Origin: SAR116 cluster bacterium AG-390-L20
GTDB lineage: Bacteria > Pseudomonadota > Alphaproteobacteria > Puniceispirillales > Marisalimonadaceae
Assembly: GCA_003278095.1 (NCBI GenBank)
Contig: QCHB01000010.1
Span: 27,864 to 91,863, forward strand
Length of the DNA: 64,000 nucleotides
Direction: 5' to 3'
Position numbers and translations under genes: made by a program. The notes under the pieces are model-generated. The model was not told the DNA's origin. It made no database searches and saw only the letters and a program-made list of their open reading frames with translations. Of the stretch, positions 29,042 to 38,467 are shown one piece after another (position 1 is the first letter of the stretch; every line of letters begins with the position of its first letter).

Positions 29042-30139
29042 ATGGGATTTAAATGTGGAATTATTGGTTTGCCAAATGTCGGAAAATCAACTTTATTTAA
29101 TGCTCTTACGGAGACAGCATCAGCTGAAGCTGCAAATTATCCTTTTTGTACTATTGAACCTAATACTGGTATAGTAGCAGTACCTGATAGTAGATTAAAA
29201 TTATTATCTGAATTAGCTAAATCTCAAAAGGTAATCCCCGCACAAATGCAATTTGTAGATATAGCTGGACTTGTAAGTGGAGCTAGTAAGGGTGAAGGTT
29301 TAGGAAATAAATTTTTATCTCACATAAGAGAAGTTGATGCTCTAGTTCATGTTTTAAGATGCTTTGAAGATGCGGATATTACACATGTTGCAAACAGTAT
29401 AGATCCTCTTAGAGATTCTGAGATTATTGAAACAGAATTAATGTTAGCTGACTTGGAAAGTCTTGATCGCCAAATTCAAAATTTATCTAAGAAAGCTAAA
29501 TCTAACGATGTTGATGCAAAAAATGACCTGCTTCTAATGAAAGAATTGTCAGTTTTTTTATCGGATGGTAAACCTATAAGATTAGCTGATTTAACTCTCG
29601 ATAAAATAAAAAGAATTAAAAATTTTAATTTATTAACATCAAAACCAGTATTATATGCTTGCAATGTAAATGAAAATGATGCCGCCAAAGGAAATAACTT
29701 CACAAAAACTATTTTTGACAAAGCTGGCATTGAAAATTGTGACGCAGTCATAATATCAGGATCAATAGAAGCTGAAATAGCTATGTTAGATGATAATGAG
29801 AAAAATGAATTTCTTAAAGATCTAGATTTAAAAGAGTCTGGTCTGTCCAGACTTATTAAAACTGGTTTTAGATTACTAGATCTAATAACCTTTTTTACAA
29901 TCGGACCAAAAGAGTCTAGAGCCTGGACTTTAAAGAATAATTCCACTGCACCAGAGGCAGCCGGTATAATACATACAGATTTTCAAAAAGGATTTATTAG
30001 GGCTGAAACAATATCATGTGACGATTATTTAAATTTAAAAAGTGAGCAAGCTGCAAAGGATGCAGGACGAATGAGGGTTGAAGGGGCAGATTATGTTGTA
30101 AAAGATGGAGATGTTTTTCATTTTAGATTTAATGTTTAA
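29042..30139 (+). CDS. ychF: Redox-regulated ATPase YchF (Obg-like)
   Basis: Universal Obg-like P-loop protein that prefers ATP over GTP and acts in translation and stress control. The 365-residue protein has Walker A GLPNVGKST at 9-17, FVDIAGLVSGASKGEGLGN (G3) near 72, and a C-terminal TGS-like domain (IIHTDFQKGFIRAETI, DYVVKDGDVFHFRFNV). Same strand and spacing as in other proteobacterial pth-ychF pairs. Confidence 0.97.
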   Translation: MGFKCGIIGLPNVGKSTLFNALTETASAEAANYPFCTIEPNTGIVAVPDSRLKLLSELAKSQKVIPAQMQFVDIAGLVSGASKGEGLGNKFLSHIREVDALVHVLRCFEDADITHVANSIDPLRDSEIIETELMLADLESLDRQIQNLSKKAKSNDVDAKNDLLLMKELSVFLSDGKPIRLADLTLDKIKRIKNFNLLTSKPVLYACNVNENDAAKGNNFTKTIFDKAGIENCDAVIISGSIEAEIAMLDDNEKNEFLKDLDLKESGLSRLIKTGFRLLDLITFFTIGPKESRAWTLKNNSTAPEAAGIIHTDFQKGFIRAETISCDDYLNLKSEQAAKDAGRMRVEGADYVVKDGDVFHFRFNV

Positions 30140-30152
30140 TAGGAGTTAAACA

Positions 30153-30815
30153 ATGGGCGAGTTTTTAGAACTTAAAGCAGAAGATAATAATATTTTTTCA
30201 GCATATATTTCTCAACCTTCAGAAAAGCCAATAGCAGGACTTGTGATATTGCAAGAAATATTTGGGGTTAATAACCACATTAAAGAAGTAACAGATTTAT
30301 ACGCAAGTAAAGGTTATCTTTCAATAGCCCCTGCATTATTTGATAGAATAGAAAATAGTGTTGAACTTGAATATAATGAAAATGGTGTAAATAAGGGAAG
30401 AAAATTAAAAGAGTTATGTGACAAAAATGCTCTCAAGGATATTGATGCTGCTATTTCGGTTGTGTCTTCTGCGGGTAACGTTGGTATAATAGGTTATTGT
30501 TGGGGTGGATCTCTTTCATGGAGAATGGCTTGCCAATCAAATAATTTGTCGGCATCTGTATGCTATTATGGAGGTGACATTCCTAAACTTCAAAACCTTG
30601 AACCTAAATGTGGAGTTTTGACACATTTTGGTGAATTAGATCAAGGCATACCGATAGAAAGTGTTGAAGTTTTTAAATCAGTCAAACCAGAGGTTATTAC
30701 ATATACGTATCCAGCAGACCATGGATTTAATTGTGATCATAGGCAGCAATATTGTAAAACTAGTACTAAAGTAGCTTTAGACAGAACATTAAAATTTTTA
30801 AGGGTTAATTTATAA
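30153..30815 (+). CDS. Dienelactone hydrolase family protein
   Basis: Alpha/beta hydrolase of 220 residues with the dienelactone-hydrolase-type cysteine nucleophile, Cys116 in GYCWGGS, Asp in FGELDQGIP near 170, and His in PADHGFNCDHR near 200. The early LQEIFGVN segment contributes the oxyanion site. Substrate is unknown; chlorocatechol lactones are only the founding example. It follows ychF by 13 bases and ends 4 bases from convergent petC. Confidence 0.88.
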   Translation: MGEFLELKAEDNNIFSAYISQPSEKPIAGLVILQEIFGVNNHIKEVTDLYASKGYLSIAPALFDRIENSVELEYNENGVNKGRKLKELCDKNALKDIDAAISVVSSAGNVGIIGYCWGGSLSWRMACQSNNLSASVCYYGGDIPKLQNLEPKCGVLTHFGELDQGIPIESVEVFKSVKPEVITYTYPADHGFNCDHRQQYCKTSTKVALDRTLKFLRVNL

Positions 30816-30819
30816 TAAT

Positions 30820-31614
30820 TTATCTGTTTTTTATAGGAGCCCAAATTTGCTTCATAGCTAAGTACGATAAGAGGGTAAGCACTAGTAAAAATAAAATAAC
30901 TGAAATTCCTAGTCTTTTCCTGTCTTCCATTTCAGGTTCTGCTGCCCATGCTAAAAATGCTGTTACATCTTTGGCCATTTGATCTGCTGTGGCCTTAGTT
31001 CCATCTGCATATTCAACGCCGTCTTCGTATAAGGGTTGTGGCATACCTATAAGTTTTCCAGGATAGTATTTATTATAATACATTCCATCTGGAATTTTTT
31101 GTTCATCAGGAGCGTCTACATAACCAGTTAATAAAGCGTGCAAATAATTAGCACCGTCGGACCTTGCCTTAACTATTAATGATAAGTCTGGTGGATAAGC
31201 TCCTCCGTTAGCTACACGTGCAGCTTGCTCATTGGGATATGGGGAAACAAATTTATCACTTGGTCTAGCTTCTCTTTCAACCACCTCTCCATCATCATTG
31301 AGAGTATTAACACTATTTTCAGAAGCAAAAGCCTTAATTTCATCATCATTATAGCCAATTGCTTTTAAATTTCTGTAAGCTAAAAGTCTCATACCATGAC
31401 AACCAGCACATACTTCTTTATATACTTGAAGTCCTCTTTGCTGAGACGCACGATCAAAAGTTCCTGTGATACCTGAAAAAGACCAATCGAGCTTGGGGAA
31501 GGTTATTTTCTCTCCAGCAGCAAAACATATTTGAGAAGAAAAAAATAAGGATAAAATAGTACAAGATTGAATTATAAACCTTTTAATTTTGAACCAATAA
31601 GGTTTTGCGTTCAT
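30820..31614 (-). CDS. petC: Cytochrome c1 of the bc1 complex
   Basis: Haem c subunit of ubiquinol-cytochrome c reductase. The 264-residue protein has a cleavable signal peptide (about 1-33), the CAGCH haem site (C69, C72, H73), a Met ligand region (MPQPLYEDGVEY near 200) and a C-terminal membrane anchor (SVILFLLVLTLLSYLAM). It directly follows petB with no gap, completing the Rieske-b-c1 operon read on the minus strand. Confidence 0.96.
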   Translation of the reverse strand: MNAKPYWFKIKRFIIQSCTILSLFFSSQICFAAGEKITFPKLDWSFSGITGTFDRASQQRGLQVYKEVCAGCHGMRLLAYRNLKAIGYNDDEIKAFASENSVNTLNDDGEVVEREARPSDKFVSPYPNEQAARVANGGAYPPDLSLIVKARSDGANYLHALLTGYVDAPDEQKIPDGMYYNKYYPGKLIGMPQPLYEDGVEYADGTKATADQMAKDVTAFLAWAAEPEMEDRKRLGISVILFLLVLTLLSYLAMKQIWAPIKNR

Positions 31615-32865
31615 CTATTTCTTCTCCCTAAAGGCAAAAGCTGAAGCTGGAGACGAACCACTCAAAACTGGCTCGGATATTGATATCGGTAGAGGTTTTG
31701 TTTTTTCAATATAAGGTAATAATGGGAATAAAATTAAAAAGTGAAAGAAATAATAAGCGGTAGCTATTCTAGATAATATAACATAAATACCTTCCGCAGG
31801 CATTGCCCCTAAATATCCTAATAAAACACAGTCTGCTAAAAGAATCCAAAAAAAGATCTTGAAAATTGGTCTAAACTGGGATGACCTTACAGAAGATCTG
31901 TCTAGCCAGGGGATTACAAATAAGACAGCGATAGAACCAAACATAAATAGAACTCCTCCTAATTTATCAGGAATTGCTCTAAGGATTGCATAAAAAGGTA
32001 GGAAATACCATTCAGGTACAATGTGGGCAGGGGTCACCATGGGGTTGGCTTCAATGTAATTATCAGGGTGCCCCATAAAATTTGGAAAAAAGAAAACAGC
32101 CGCCGCAAATATCGTTAAAAACACACCTAGTCCAAATAAATCTTTAATAGTGTAATAAGGATTAAATGGCAGTGTATCTTGAGTACCTTTTACATCAATT
32201 CCTATAGGATTATTCGACCCAAATCTATGCAAAGCAACAAGGTGAAGTATTACAACGCCAACAATTACAAAAGGTAAAACGAAGTGAAGCGAAAAGAAAC
32301 GGTTCAGGGTTGAATTGTCAACTGAAAATCCTCCCCATAACCATGTTACTATACTTTCTCCAACTAATGGGATAGCTGAAAATAAATTAGTTATAACTGT
32401 AGCGCCCCAAAAGCTCATTTGTCCCCATGGTAAAACGTAACCCATAAAGGCTGTAGCCATCATTAGCAAAAGAATTAGCACACCCAAAATCCATAAAAGC
32501 TCTCTAGGCGCTTTATAAGAGCCATAATAAAGCCCACGAAAAATATGTATGTAAACAACTATAAAAAAGAAGCTTGCACCATTCATGTGTATATATCTAA
32601 TAAGCCACCCATGATTAACATCTCTCATTATTCGTTCGACAGAATCAAATGCATAATCTACATGAGCCGTATAATTCATTGATAAAACAATTCCAGTAAT
32701 GATCATTGTCACTAGAGCAATACCTGCTAGAGAGCCAAAATTCCAAAAATAGTTTAGATTTTTTGGGGTTGGATAGTGGTTTAACTCATGATCCATAAAA
32801 GAAAATATTGGCAACCTATGGTCAATCCATTTAACAACAGGGTTTTTAAATTTAGCCTTCGACAT
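31615..32865 (-). CDS. petB: Cytochrome b of the bc1 complex
   Basis: Membrane subunit that carries both b haems and the quinol-oxidising and quinone-reducing sites. The 416-residue protein has multiple transmembrane helices, bis-His ligands in helices B and D (for example [17 protein letters not shown] and [10 protein letters not shown]), the [16 protein letters not shown] segment near 145-160 and the conserved PEW of the Qo site in [15 protein letters not shown]. Full length. Confidence 0.97.
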   Translation of the reverse strand: MSKAKFKNPVVKWIDHRLPIFSFMDHELNHYPTPKNLNYFWNFGSLAGIALVTMIITGIVLSMNYTAHVDYAFDSVERIMRDVNHGWLIRYIHMNGASFFFIVVYIHIFRGLYYGSYKAPRELLWILGVLILLLMMATAFMGYVLPWGQMSFWGATVITNLFSAIPLVGESIVTWLWGGFSVDNSTLNRFFSLHFVLPFVIVGVVILHLVALHRFGSNNPIGIDVKGTQDTLPFNPYYTIKDLFGLGVFLTIFAAAVFFFPNFMGHPDNYIEANPMVTPAHIVPEWYFLPFYAILRAIPDKLGGVLFMFGSIAVLFVIPWLDRSSVRSSQFRPIFKIFFWILLADCVLLGYLGAMPAEGIYVILSRIATAYYFFHFLILFPLLPYIEKTKPLPISISEPVLSGSSPASAFAFREKK

Positions 32866-32889
32866 TAATTACTCCTAATAACAAAAAAA

Positions 32890-33435
32890 TTAACCAATTT
32901 TAATTAAAGTGTCTGATAAGAATTCATATGAAGGTACTGCCAAATTTGTGGGGGCAGGACCTTTTCTAATTCTACCAGAATGGTCATAATGAGAGCCATG
33001 ACAAGGACAAAACCAACCCCCATATTGTCCTTTAACATCGCCTGATTTTTGACCAAGTGGTACACAGCCTAAATGTGTGCATACACCAACTAATACTATA
33101 TATTTCTCATTTGTAACACGGTCTGAGTCTTTTTCTGGATCTCTCATGTCATCTATTGAAGCTTCTTGTGCATTCTTAATTTCTTCTGCAGTTCTATGAC
33201 GAACAAAAACAGGTTTGCCTCTCCACTTAACTGTAATAGCCTGACCTTCTTCTAAGGAAGATAAATCAATTTCAGTAGACGCAAGAGCCAAAGTGTCAGC
33301 AGCGGGATTCATTTGATCAATTAATGGCCATGCAAATGAAGCGGCCCCAATACCAGCCATTGCATAAGTTGACACAACTAAAAAATCCCTTTTACCTTCA
33401 TCTTTATTGTTTTTATTTTTTGTTTTAGTAGACAT
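32890..33435 (-). CDS. petA: Rieske iron-sulfur subunit of the bc1 complex
   Basis: 2Fe-2S subunit that moves electrons from quinol to cytochrome c1. The 181-residue protein has an N-terminal membrane anchor with a Tat-like basic start (about 16-40) and cluster ligands C119, H121, C143 and H146, with C124 and C145 forming the disulfide. First gene of petABC; GGGAG precedes the ATG. The upstream 135-base gap is AT-rich and must hold the operon promoter, but I cannot single one out. Confidence 0.97.
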   Translation of the reverse strand: MSTKTKNKNNKDEGKRDFLVVSTYAMAGIGAASFAWPLIDQMNPAADTLALASTEIDLSSLEEGQAITVKWRGKPVFVRHRTAEEIKNAQEASIDDMRDPEKDSDRVTNEKYIVLVGVCTHLGCVPLGQKSGDVKGQYGGWFCPCHGSHYDHSGRIRKGPAPTNLAVPSYEFLSDTLIKIG

Positions 33436-33570
33436 ATATCTCCCTGTCGATCATCGTTATTTATATAAACATTCTTTTAAAAAATTTCTAGTCTTTTTCT
33501 TTATGAAAAATATTTTTTTTAACTAAATTTTCTTTAATGAAAAATTTGATCATAAATTATTTGTATATAT

Positions 33571-34482
33571 CTAAATCCAAGAAACTTTTGGAGGCAAACT
33601 CATTAAAACTGCTTCTGTATTCCCTCCAGTTCTCAATCCAAAAATTGTACCCCTGTCATATAAAAGATTAAATTCAACATACCTTCCTCTTTTTATTAGC
33701 TGAGCTTGCCTATCTTTTTTACTAAATTTTTTTTCAAGTTTATTTTTTATTATTTTTGAATACGAAGATAGAAATGTTTTGCCGACATCTTTAATAAATA
33801 AAAAATCTTTTTCCCAGTTATCATTATTGAGATAATCAAAAAAAATACCCCCAACACCCCTAGCCTCCTCTCTATGCGGTAAAAAGAAGTACTCATCACA
33901 CCAGTTTTTAAATTTTGGATAATATGAGTTATCATATCTGTCACAACTAATTTTTAAATCTTGATGGAATAATTTCGTAACTTCAAAATCCTCAAAGGTT
34001 GGAGTTAAATCTCCACCTCCCCCAAACCAAATCTTTTTATTATCACCTTCACCAGTAACTAGTAGTCTGGTATTCATGTGTGCTGCAGGAATATGCGGGT
34101 TAGTCATATGTGAAACGACTGAGATGCCAGAAGCCCAAAAAGTCCCATTTTCTTCTGCACCTGGAATTTGCCCTCTAAACTCCTTAGAAAAATTCCCATA
34201 AACTGTTGAAATATTTACACCAACTTTTTCAAAAATTTTACCTTTCATAATCGAAATTATTCCACCACCTCCACCTTCTCTTTGCCACTTTTTTTGAACA
34301 AAGTTAATTTTTGTATTTTTATTTAATTCACTATTTTCAATTTCTTCAAAAGATTTACAAATTTCATCACGAAGACTGGCAAACCAAATGCTTGCCTTCT
34401 CTTTTTTATTATCAAGTAAGTCTGAATTATCAAGACATTTTTGTTCTTGTAATTTAGCTAACATATCTAGTTTAGTTGTCAT
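33571..34482 (-). CDS. hemF: Oxygen-dependent coproporphyrinogen III oxidase
   Basis: Haem-synthesis enzyme that decarboxylates coproporphyrinogen III using O2, showing an aerobic lifestyle. The 303-residue protein has WFGGGGDLTPTF (about 150-161), DRYDNSYYPKFKNWCDEYFFLPHREEARG-type core and the C-terminal EFNLLYDRGTIFGLRTGGNTEAVLMS block. Its start overlaps the end of the CCA nucleotidyltransferase gene by 11 bases, so the two are probably cotranscribed. Confidence 0.96.
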   Translation of the reverse strand: MTTKLDMLAKLQEQKCLDNSDLLDNKKEKASIWFASLRDEICKSFEEIENSELNKNTKINFVQKKWQREGGGGGIISIMKGKIFEKVGVNISTVYGNFSKEFRGQIPGAEENGTFWASGISVVSHMTNPHIPAAHMNTRLLVTGEGDNKKIWFGGGGDLTPTFEDFEVTKLFHQDLKISCDRYDNSYYPKFKNWCDEYFFLPHREEARGVGGIFFDYLNNDNWEKDFLFIKDVGKTFLSSYSKIIKNKLEKKFSKKDRQAQLIKRGRYVEFNLLYDRGTIFGLRTGGNTEAVLMSLPPKVSWI

Positions 34483-35827
34483 ATCTAGTTTCTTTATCTA
34501 AGTAACTCTCTAAAAAAATTAAAATATTTTCAGGAGAACTATTGAAATTGTTATTAACCCAAAAATCTTCAGCTTTAAATATTAAAGTATCAATGTTTTT
34601 GAAGTAAGTTTTATTTTTTAAATTTTGTATCTTTTTCCTTGTTAAGGTCAATATTGGCCATTTCAAATTAAATAAATCAATTTGTTTTATAATTTCAATA
34701 GGAAAGACATGTAGTAGTCCAAATTTATACCAATTAAATGGTATCCTATCTTTCATAAAAAAACCTTTATTGGCCTTATTAATTTTACATCTATATTTCC
34801 AAATAAGTTTTAATATATATAATTCTATTTCTTTAGATTTAAGTTTTTTCATATTATTTTGATTTACAATAAGTTCGTTGTTTTTCAATTGTTTGATAAA
34901 ATTAAGAAATTTAATTTTTCTTTTGTTTAATTCAAACCTTTTAATAATTTTGTCAAAATTTTCTAAATTATATAAGTGCGGCATAACTATAGATATTAAA
35001 TCAAGCTTTTCACTATTTATAATATTCAATCCATATTTTTTGATGTAATTTACTATCCTGAAATCTTTTGTTTTAAAACCTGCATGCTTATTTATTTTGT
35101 TGCTTTTGTTAACATTTTTAAGAATGTATTTGTCCAATTCTAATTTAGCTAACATTGACAAACATCGTTCAAAATTTGTAACCATAAGAATTTTACATAA
35201 CTCATTTCTAATTCTCATGTTGCTTAATATTGAAATCTTATTACCCTTTTTTATAATTTTTTCTTTTAAATTTTGATCAAAATCAATAACAGGAAATGTT
35301 CCATAAAAACGGCAAAATCTTAAAATTCTTAAATGGTCTTCTTCTATTCTGCTAATAGGATCCCCAATAAATCTTAATTTTTTATCAATTATGTCTTTAT
35401 ATCCACCAAATGGGTCAATTAAGTTTCCTTTTTCATCTAAGTATAATGCATTAATTGTAAAATCTCTTCTTTTTGCGTCTTCATGCAAAGTATGAGTAAA
35501 GTCAACAAACGCACTTCTTCCAAAACTTATCAAATCTTTTCTAAAACTTGTAATTTGATATTCTTTATTCTTTAAGATGATTGAGATTGTCTTGTAATTT
35601 ATATTTGTAGAATTAATTTTGATGTTTTTCTTATTAATTTTTTCTAAAAATAGACATACATCGATATTTATCACAAAGTCTATATCATAAATTTTATGAT
35701 TGATAAGAAAATCCCTTATCGCTCCTCCAACAATCCAGGCTTTAGCATTAGCAGTTTTTACTATATTAAATATAATTTTAATATTTTTATCTTCATTCAG
35801 AAGATTTTTTAAATCTTGAAAAATAAT
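34472..35827 (-). CDS. CCA tRNA nucleotidyltransferase / poly(A) polymerase family, ATT start
   Basis: Class II nucleotidyltransferase that adds CCA to tRNA or poly(A) to RNA. From the proposed ATT start it has 451 residues: G34-G35 and R38-D39, catalytic Asp48 and Asp50 in YDIDFV, then RRDFTINALY and EEDHLRILRFCRF, followed by a helical tRNA-binding region. The first ATG/GTG/TTG in frame is the GTG at 35672-35674, which would discard both catalytic Asp. Upstream of it the frame stays open to a TAG at 35828-35830, and the ATT right after that stop has an AAAGG ribosome site 7 bases away. Whether it makes CCA or poly(A) cannot be told. Confidence 0.85.
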   Translation of the reverse strand: MIFQDLKNLLNEDKNIKIIFNIVKTANAKAWIVGGAIRDFLINHKIYDIDFVINIDVCLFLEKINKKNIKINSTNINYKTISIILKNKEYQITSFRKDLISFGRSAFVDFTHTLHEDAKRRDFTINALYLDEKGNLIDPFGGYKDIIDKKLRFIGDPISRIEEDHLRILRFCRFYGTFPVIDFDQNLKEKIIKKGNKISILSNMRIRNELCKILMVTNFERCLSMLAKLELDKYILKNVNKSNKINKHAGFKTKDFRIVNYIKKYGLNIINSEKLDLISIVMPHLYNLENFDKIIKRFELNKRKIKFLNFIKQLKNNELIVNQNNMKKLKSKEIELYILKLIWKYRCKINKANKGFFMKDRIPFNWYKFGLLHVFPIEIIKQIDLFNLKWPILTLTRKKIQNLKNKTYFKNIDTLIFKAEDFWVNNNFNSSPENILIFLESYLDKETRYDN

Positions 35828-35839
35828 CTAACAGCCTTT
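35825..35839 (-). promoter_or_regulatory. Ribosome binding site and ATT start codon of the CCA/poly(A) gene
   Basis: Read on the minus strand, AAAGG (35839 to 35835) is followed by CTGTTAG and then ATT (35827-35825). The spacing of 7 bases is ideal. The TAG within the spacer closes this frame upstream, so no longer start is possible, and no ATG, GTG or TTG occurs in this frame until after the active site. Confidence 0.65.
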
Positions 35840-35845
35840 GATTTT

Positions 35846-36100
35846 CTATTTAGAAAAGTTACCATCTTTAACTTTTCCATCTATAATAGATGGGGGATTA
35901 TACGAATAACTAGGATTAAAAGCATTTCCTTCCAAATATAAAAAGGAAAATAAAATAAACAGACAAAATCCTATAATACTTACTAACGTTGAAAAAAATA
36001 TTGTGTTATTTTTTGTGAGTTTTTTTAAAATATAATTAGTTAAGAAAAAAAGAGCTATTGAAAAAAGTATAGCTAAAAAAATAATTAAATATCGTCGCAT
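35846..36100 (-). CDS. Small membrane protein, DUF6111-like
   Basis: An 84-residue protein starting MRRYLIIFLAILFSIALFF, with two to three hydrophobic helices and a polar C-terminus (SYNPPSIIDGKVKDGNFSK). It resembles DUF6111 proteins, which occupy the same place between a Nudix gene and the CCA nucleotidyltransferase gene in alphaproteobacteria. The ATG at 36098-36100 is preferred to an upstream in-frame start at 36166 because the membrane helix begins there and the overlap with the Nudix gene is then a normal 16 bases. Function unknown. Confidence 0.7.
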   Translation of the reverse strand: MRRYLIIFLAILFSIALFFLTNYILKKLTKNNTIFFSTLVSIIGFCLFILFSFLYLEGNAFNPSYSYNPPSIIDGKVKDGNFSK

Positions 36101-36711
36101 GGCGGAAACTCCCTCAAACCTAATCCTGCAGAAATGGTAACTAGAACTCTTGCTGTCAATCCCCAAATATTTTCATCATTATAATTTATTTTCCAAGTCA
36201 TAGTCATGCTTGAACTTATAGGAGGTTTTTCTCTCATATGGAATTTAGGTGATAATAAATAATAAGATTTAGGATAAAAAATTTTTTCAACTTCATTTAA
36301 ATTTGGACTGATTAAACTTTCCCATTCTGAATTTTGTTTCATAATAGCAAGAAATGGTGTAACTACATATCCTGTTCCAGTATAGAATTTTGGTAATTTT
36401 CCAATAATATCATAATTATCTTTAGAGATATTTACTTCTTCTTTAGTTTCTCTTTGGACAGTGTCTTTTAAGTCTTTATCTTCTCTTTCTTTCCTTCCTC
36501 CAGGAAATGCTATTTGTCCAGCGTGTTTTCTAAGGTTATTTTTTCTTTTAGTCATTAAAATTATACTATTATTTTCCACATAATTATTTACAAATAATAT
36601 TAGTATACTTGCTTCAGAATAATTGACAATTGAACGATCTTTATCTCCTGCATTTTTCACACTGGTTATACAACCAGCAAGATCATTTTTTGAAATTGTC
36701 TTTATCATCAA
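36085..36711 (-). CDS. Nudix hydrolase, CoA pyrophosphatase-like (NudL/UPF0035)
   Basis: The 208-residue protein has the NudL-type motif LRKHAGQIAFPGG followed by the Nudix helix with RETKEEVNI (about 65-100), which hydrolyses CoA and its derivatives to phosphopantetheine and ADP in characterised relatives. The remainder (GTGYVVTPFLAIM, WGLTARVLVTIS) also fits NudL. First gene of a probable Nudix-DUF6111-CCA-hemF transcript with overlapping or tight junctions. Confidence 0.88.
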   Translation of the reverse strand: MMIKTISKNDLAGCITSVKNAGDKDRSIVNYSEASILILFVNNYVENNSIILMTKRKNNLRKHAGQIAFPGGRKEREDKDLKDTVQRETKEEVNISKDNYDIIGKLPKFYTGTGYVVTPFLAIMKQNSEWESLISPNLNEVEKIFYPKSYYLLSPKFHMREKPPISSSMTMTWKINYNDENIWGLTARVLVTISAGLGLREFPPCDDI

Positions 36712-36785
36712 TTTTACTCTAAATAATTATTTTTAAAATATTAATAATGTATTATCATACATGAACAAATAATAATGAAAATTTT

Positions 36786-37700
36786 ATGTATATATATTTA
36801 CCTATAGCTGAACAACCAATTCACTCTTTAGCAATCTTAGGTGTGGGAACTTTTCTTGGACTCATAATGGGTTTAGTTGGTGTGGGTGGTGGTTTCTTAT
36901 TAACACCCATTATGATGTTTTTAGGAATTCCTCCTCCTGTTGCGGTAGCATCTGTCGCAAATCAATTAGTTGCACCTTCAGTTTCTGGAGTGTTGTCACA
37001 TTGGAAAAGAGGTAATGTTGATTTCAAAATGGGTACAGTCTTACTTTTAGGTGGTGTTATTGGCTCTTCTATAGGAGTTGTGATTTTTAATTTTTTAGGC
37101 AAAATTGGACAGCTAGATCTCGTTATTAAATCCTCTTATGTAGTTTTCCTAACTTTAATAGGAAGCTTAATGTTGTCAGAATCGTTGAATTTAATTTTAC
37201 GAAAAAGAAAAGGGAAAGTTTCTAGAGGAAAACTTCATCAACATAATTGGCTTCATGGACTTCCTTTTAAAACAAGATTTAGAAAATCAAAATTATATAT
37301 TTCAGTCTTATTACCTATTTTTATTGGCATTATAGTGGGTATTCTTGCAGCATTAATGGGTATTGGTGGAGGGTTTATTATTGTACCTGCAATGATATAC
37401 CTTTTAGGAATGCCCACTTCTTTAGTGGTCGGTACGTCTCTCTTTCAAATTATATTTGTTGCTGCAAATACAACAATTCTACAAGCTTCTCAAAATCAAA
37501 CAGTTGATATTGTTTTAGCGTCAATCTTGTTATTAGGGTCAGTAGTAGGAGTCCAAGTTGGTTCTAGGTTCACCAATATTCTAAAAGGAGAGTATTTGAG
37601 ATTGATTTTGTCTACCCTCATAATTTTAGTGAGCCTAAAGCTTTTAACAGATTTAATTACAATTCCTTCAGACATTTTTTCAGTAATTATAAGCAGGTAA
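36786..37700 (+). CDS. TauE/SafE family permease
   Basis: Integral membrane protein of 304 residues in the TauE/SafE (TSUP) family of anion exporters and importers, often for sulfite, sulfoacetate or related organosulfur compounds. It has eight or so hydrophobic helices and two related halves, each with a GLVGVGGGFLLTP or ALMGIGGGFIIVPA motif. In alphaproteobacteria it is typically coupled to the TIGR02186 gene, as here with a 7-base gap. Substrate not readable. Confidence 0.92.
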   Translation: MYIYLPIAEQPIHSLAILGVGTFLGLIMGLVGVGGGFLLTPIMMFLGIPPPVAVASVANQLVAPSVSGVLSHWKRGNVDFKMGTVLLLGGVIGSSIGVVIFNFLGKIGQLDLVIKSSYVVFLTLIGSLMLSESLNLILRKRKGKVSRGKLHQHNWLHGLPFKTRFRKSKLYISVLLPIFIGIIVGILAALMGIGGGFIIVPAMIYLLGMPTSLVVGTSLFQIIFVAANTTILQASQNQTVDIVLASILLLGSVVGVQVGSRFTNILKGEYLRLILSTLIILVSLKLLTDLITIPSDIFSVIISR

Positions 37701-37707
37701 ATCAAAA

Positions 37708-38457
37708 GTGAAATTTTTAACATCTCTTCACATATTAGTTTTAGCTTTTATTATCTCATACGATGTAAAAGCCAAAAATCAAATTGTGGCAGATCTTTCT
37801 CAAGAAAATGTTAAAATTACTACAGATTTTTTAGGTGCTAAAATACTTTTATTTGGAGCATATGATGGTCAAAAGGGTGATGATATTATAGTAGTTGTGA
37901 CTGGTCCAAAAGGACTAGTTACAGTTCAAAAAAAGGAAAAAGTTTTTGGTATTTGGGTGAATACTAAATCAGTGAATTATATAAACACTCCAAAGTATTT
38001 AAATATATCATCTAATAGGGATATTAATAAAATACTCAACCAAAAAACTCAAAAAATTTCAGAAATTGGTTTAAATAATCTAAAAATTAGACTTCAACCT
38101 GGTAAAAAAGTTCAAAAAGAAAAAGAATGGAGAGAAGCTCTTACAAGAAATATGTTAAAATCAAAATTGTGGAGCTTGAACGAAAATTCTGTCAGTTTAA
38201 ATAAAAATGCCCTATTTAGGTCTTATTTAAACCTTCCATCTAATGTCATTACAGGTCAATTTGAAGTAAAAATATTGCATTATCGAAACAGTAAACTTAT
38301 ATCAAAAGAATTAAGTACAATTAACGTTTCAAAGTCAGGTGTCAGCGCAGAAATATATAATATAGCCCAAAATTACTCAACCTTGTATGGCATTTTTGCT
38401 GTTATACTAGCTGTTCTAGTTGGTTGGGGAGCCAATTTAATTTTTAGGAAAGTTTAA
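37708..38457 (+). CDS. TIGR02186 family protein, TauE/SafE partner
   Basis: A 249-residue conserved hypothetical found next to TauE/SafE permeases. It has an N-terminal signal sequence (about 1-22), an extracytoplasmic domain with VKITTDFLGAKILLFGAYDG, VVVTGPKG and FGIWVNTKSV motifs, and a single C-terminal transmembrane helix (about 224-244). The likely start is GTG. A role in the permease's function is inferred from the constant pairing. Confidence 0.85.
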   Translation: MKFLTSLHILVLAFIISYDVKAKNQIVADLSQENVKITTDFLGAKILLFGAYDGQKGDDIIVVVTGPKGLVTVQKKEKVFGIWVNTKSVNYINTPKYLNISSNRDINKILNQKTQKISEIGLNNLKIRLQPGKKVQKEKEWREALTRNMLKSKLWSLNENSVSLNKNALFRSYLNLPSNVITGQFEVKILHYRNSKLISKELSTINVSKSGVSAEIYNIAQNYSTLYGIFAVILAVLVGWGANLIFRKV

Positions 38458-38467
38458 TGAGGAAGTG

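Noticed and set aside
35672..35674. GTG as the start of the CCA/poly(A) enzyme
   Set aside because: It would remove the GG-RD motif and both catalytic Asp residues, while the frame is open and family-like for 51 more codons upstream.
36101..36166. Longer start for the DUF6111-like gene at 36166
   Set aside because: The extra 22 residues lie inside the Nudix gene's coding region in another frame and lack a ribosome site; the MRR start fits the membrane protein.
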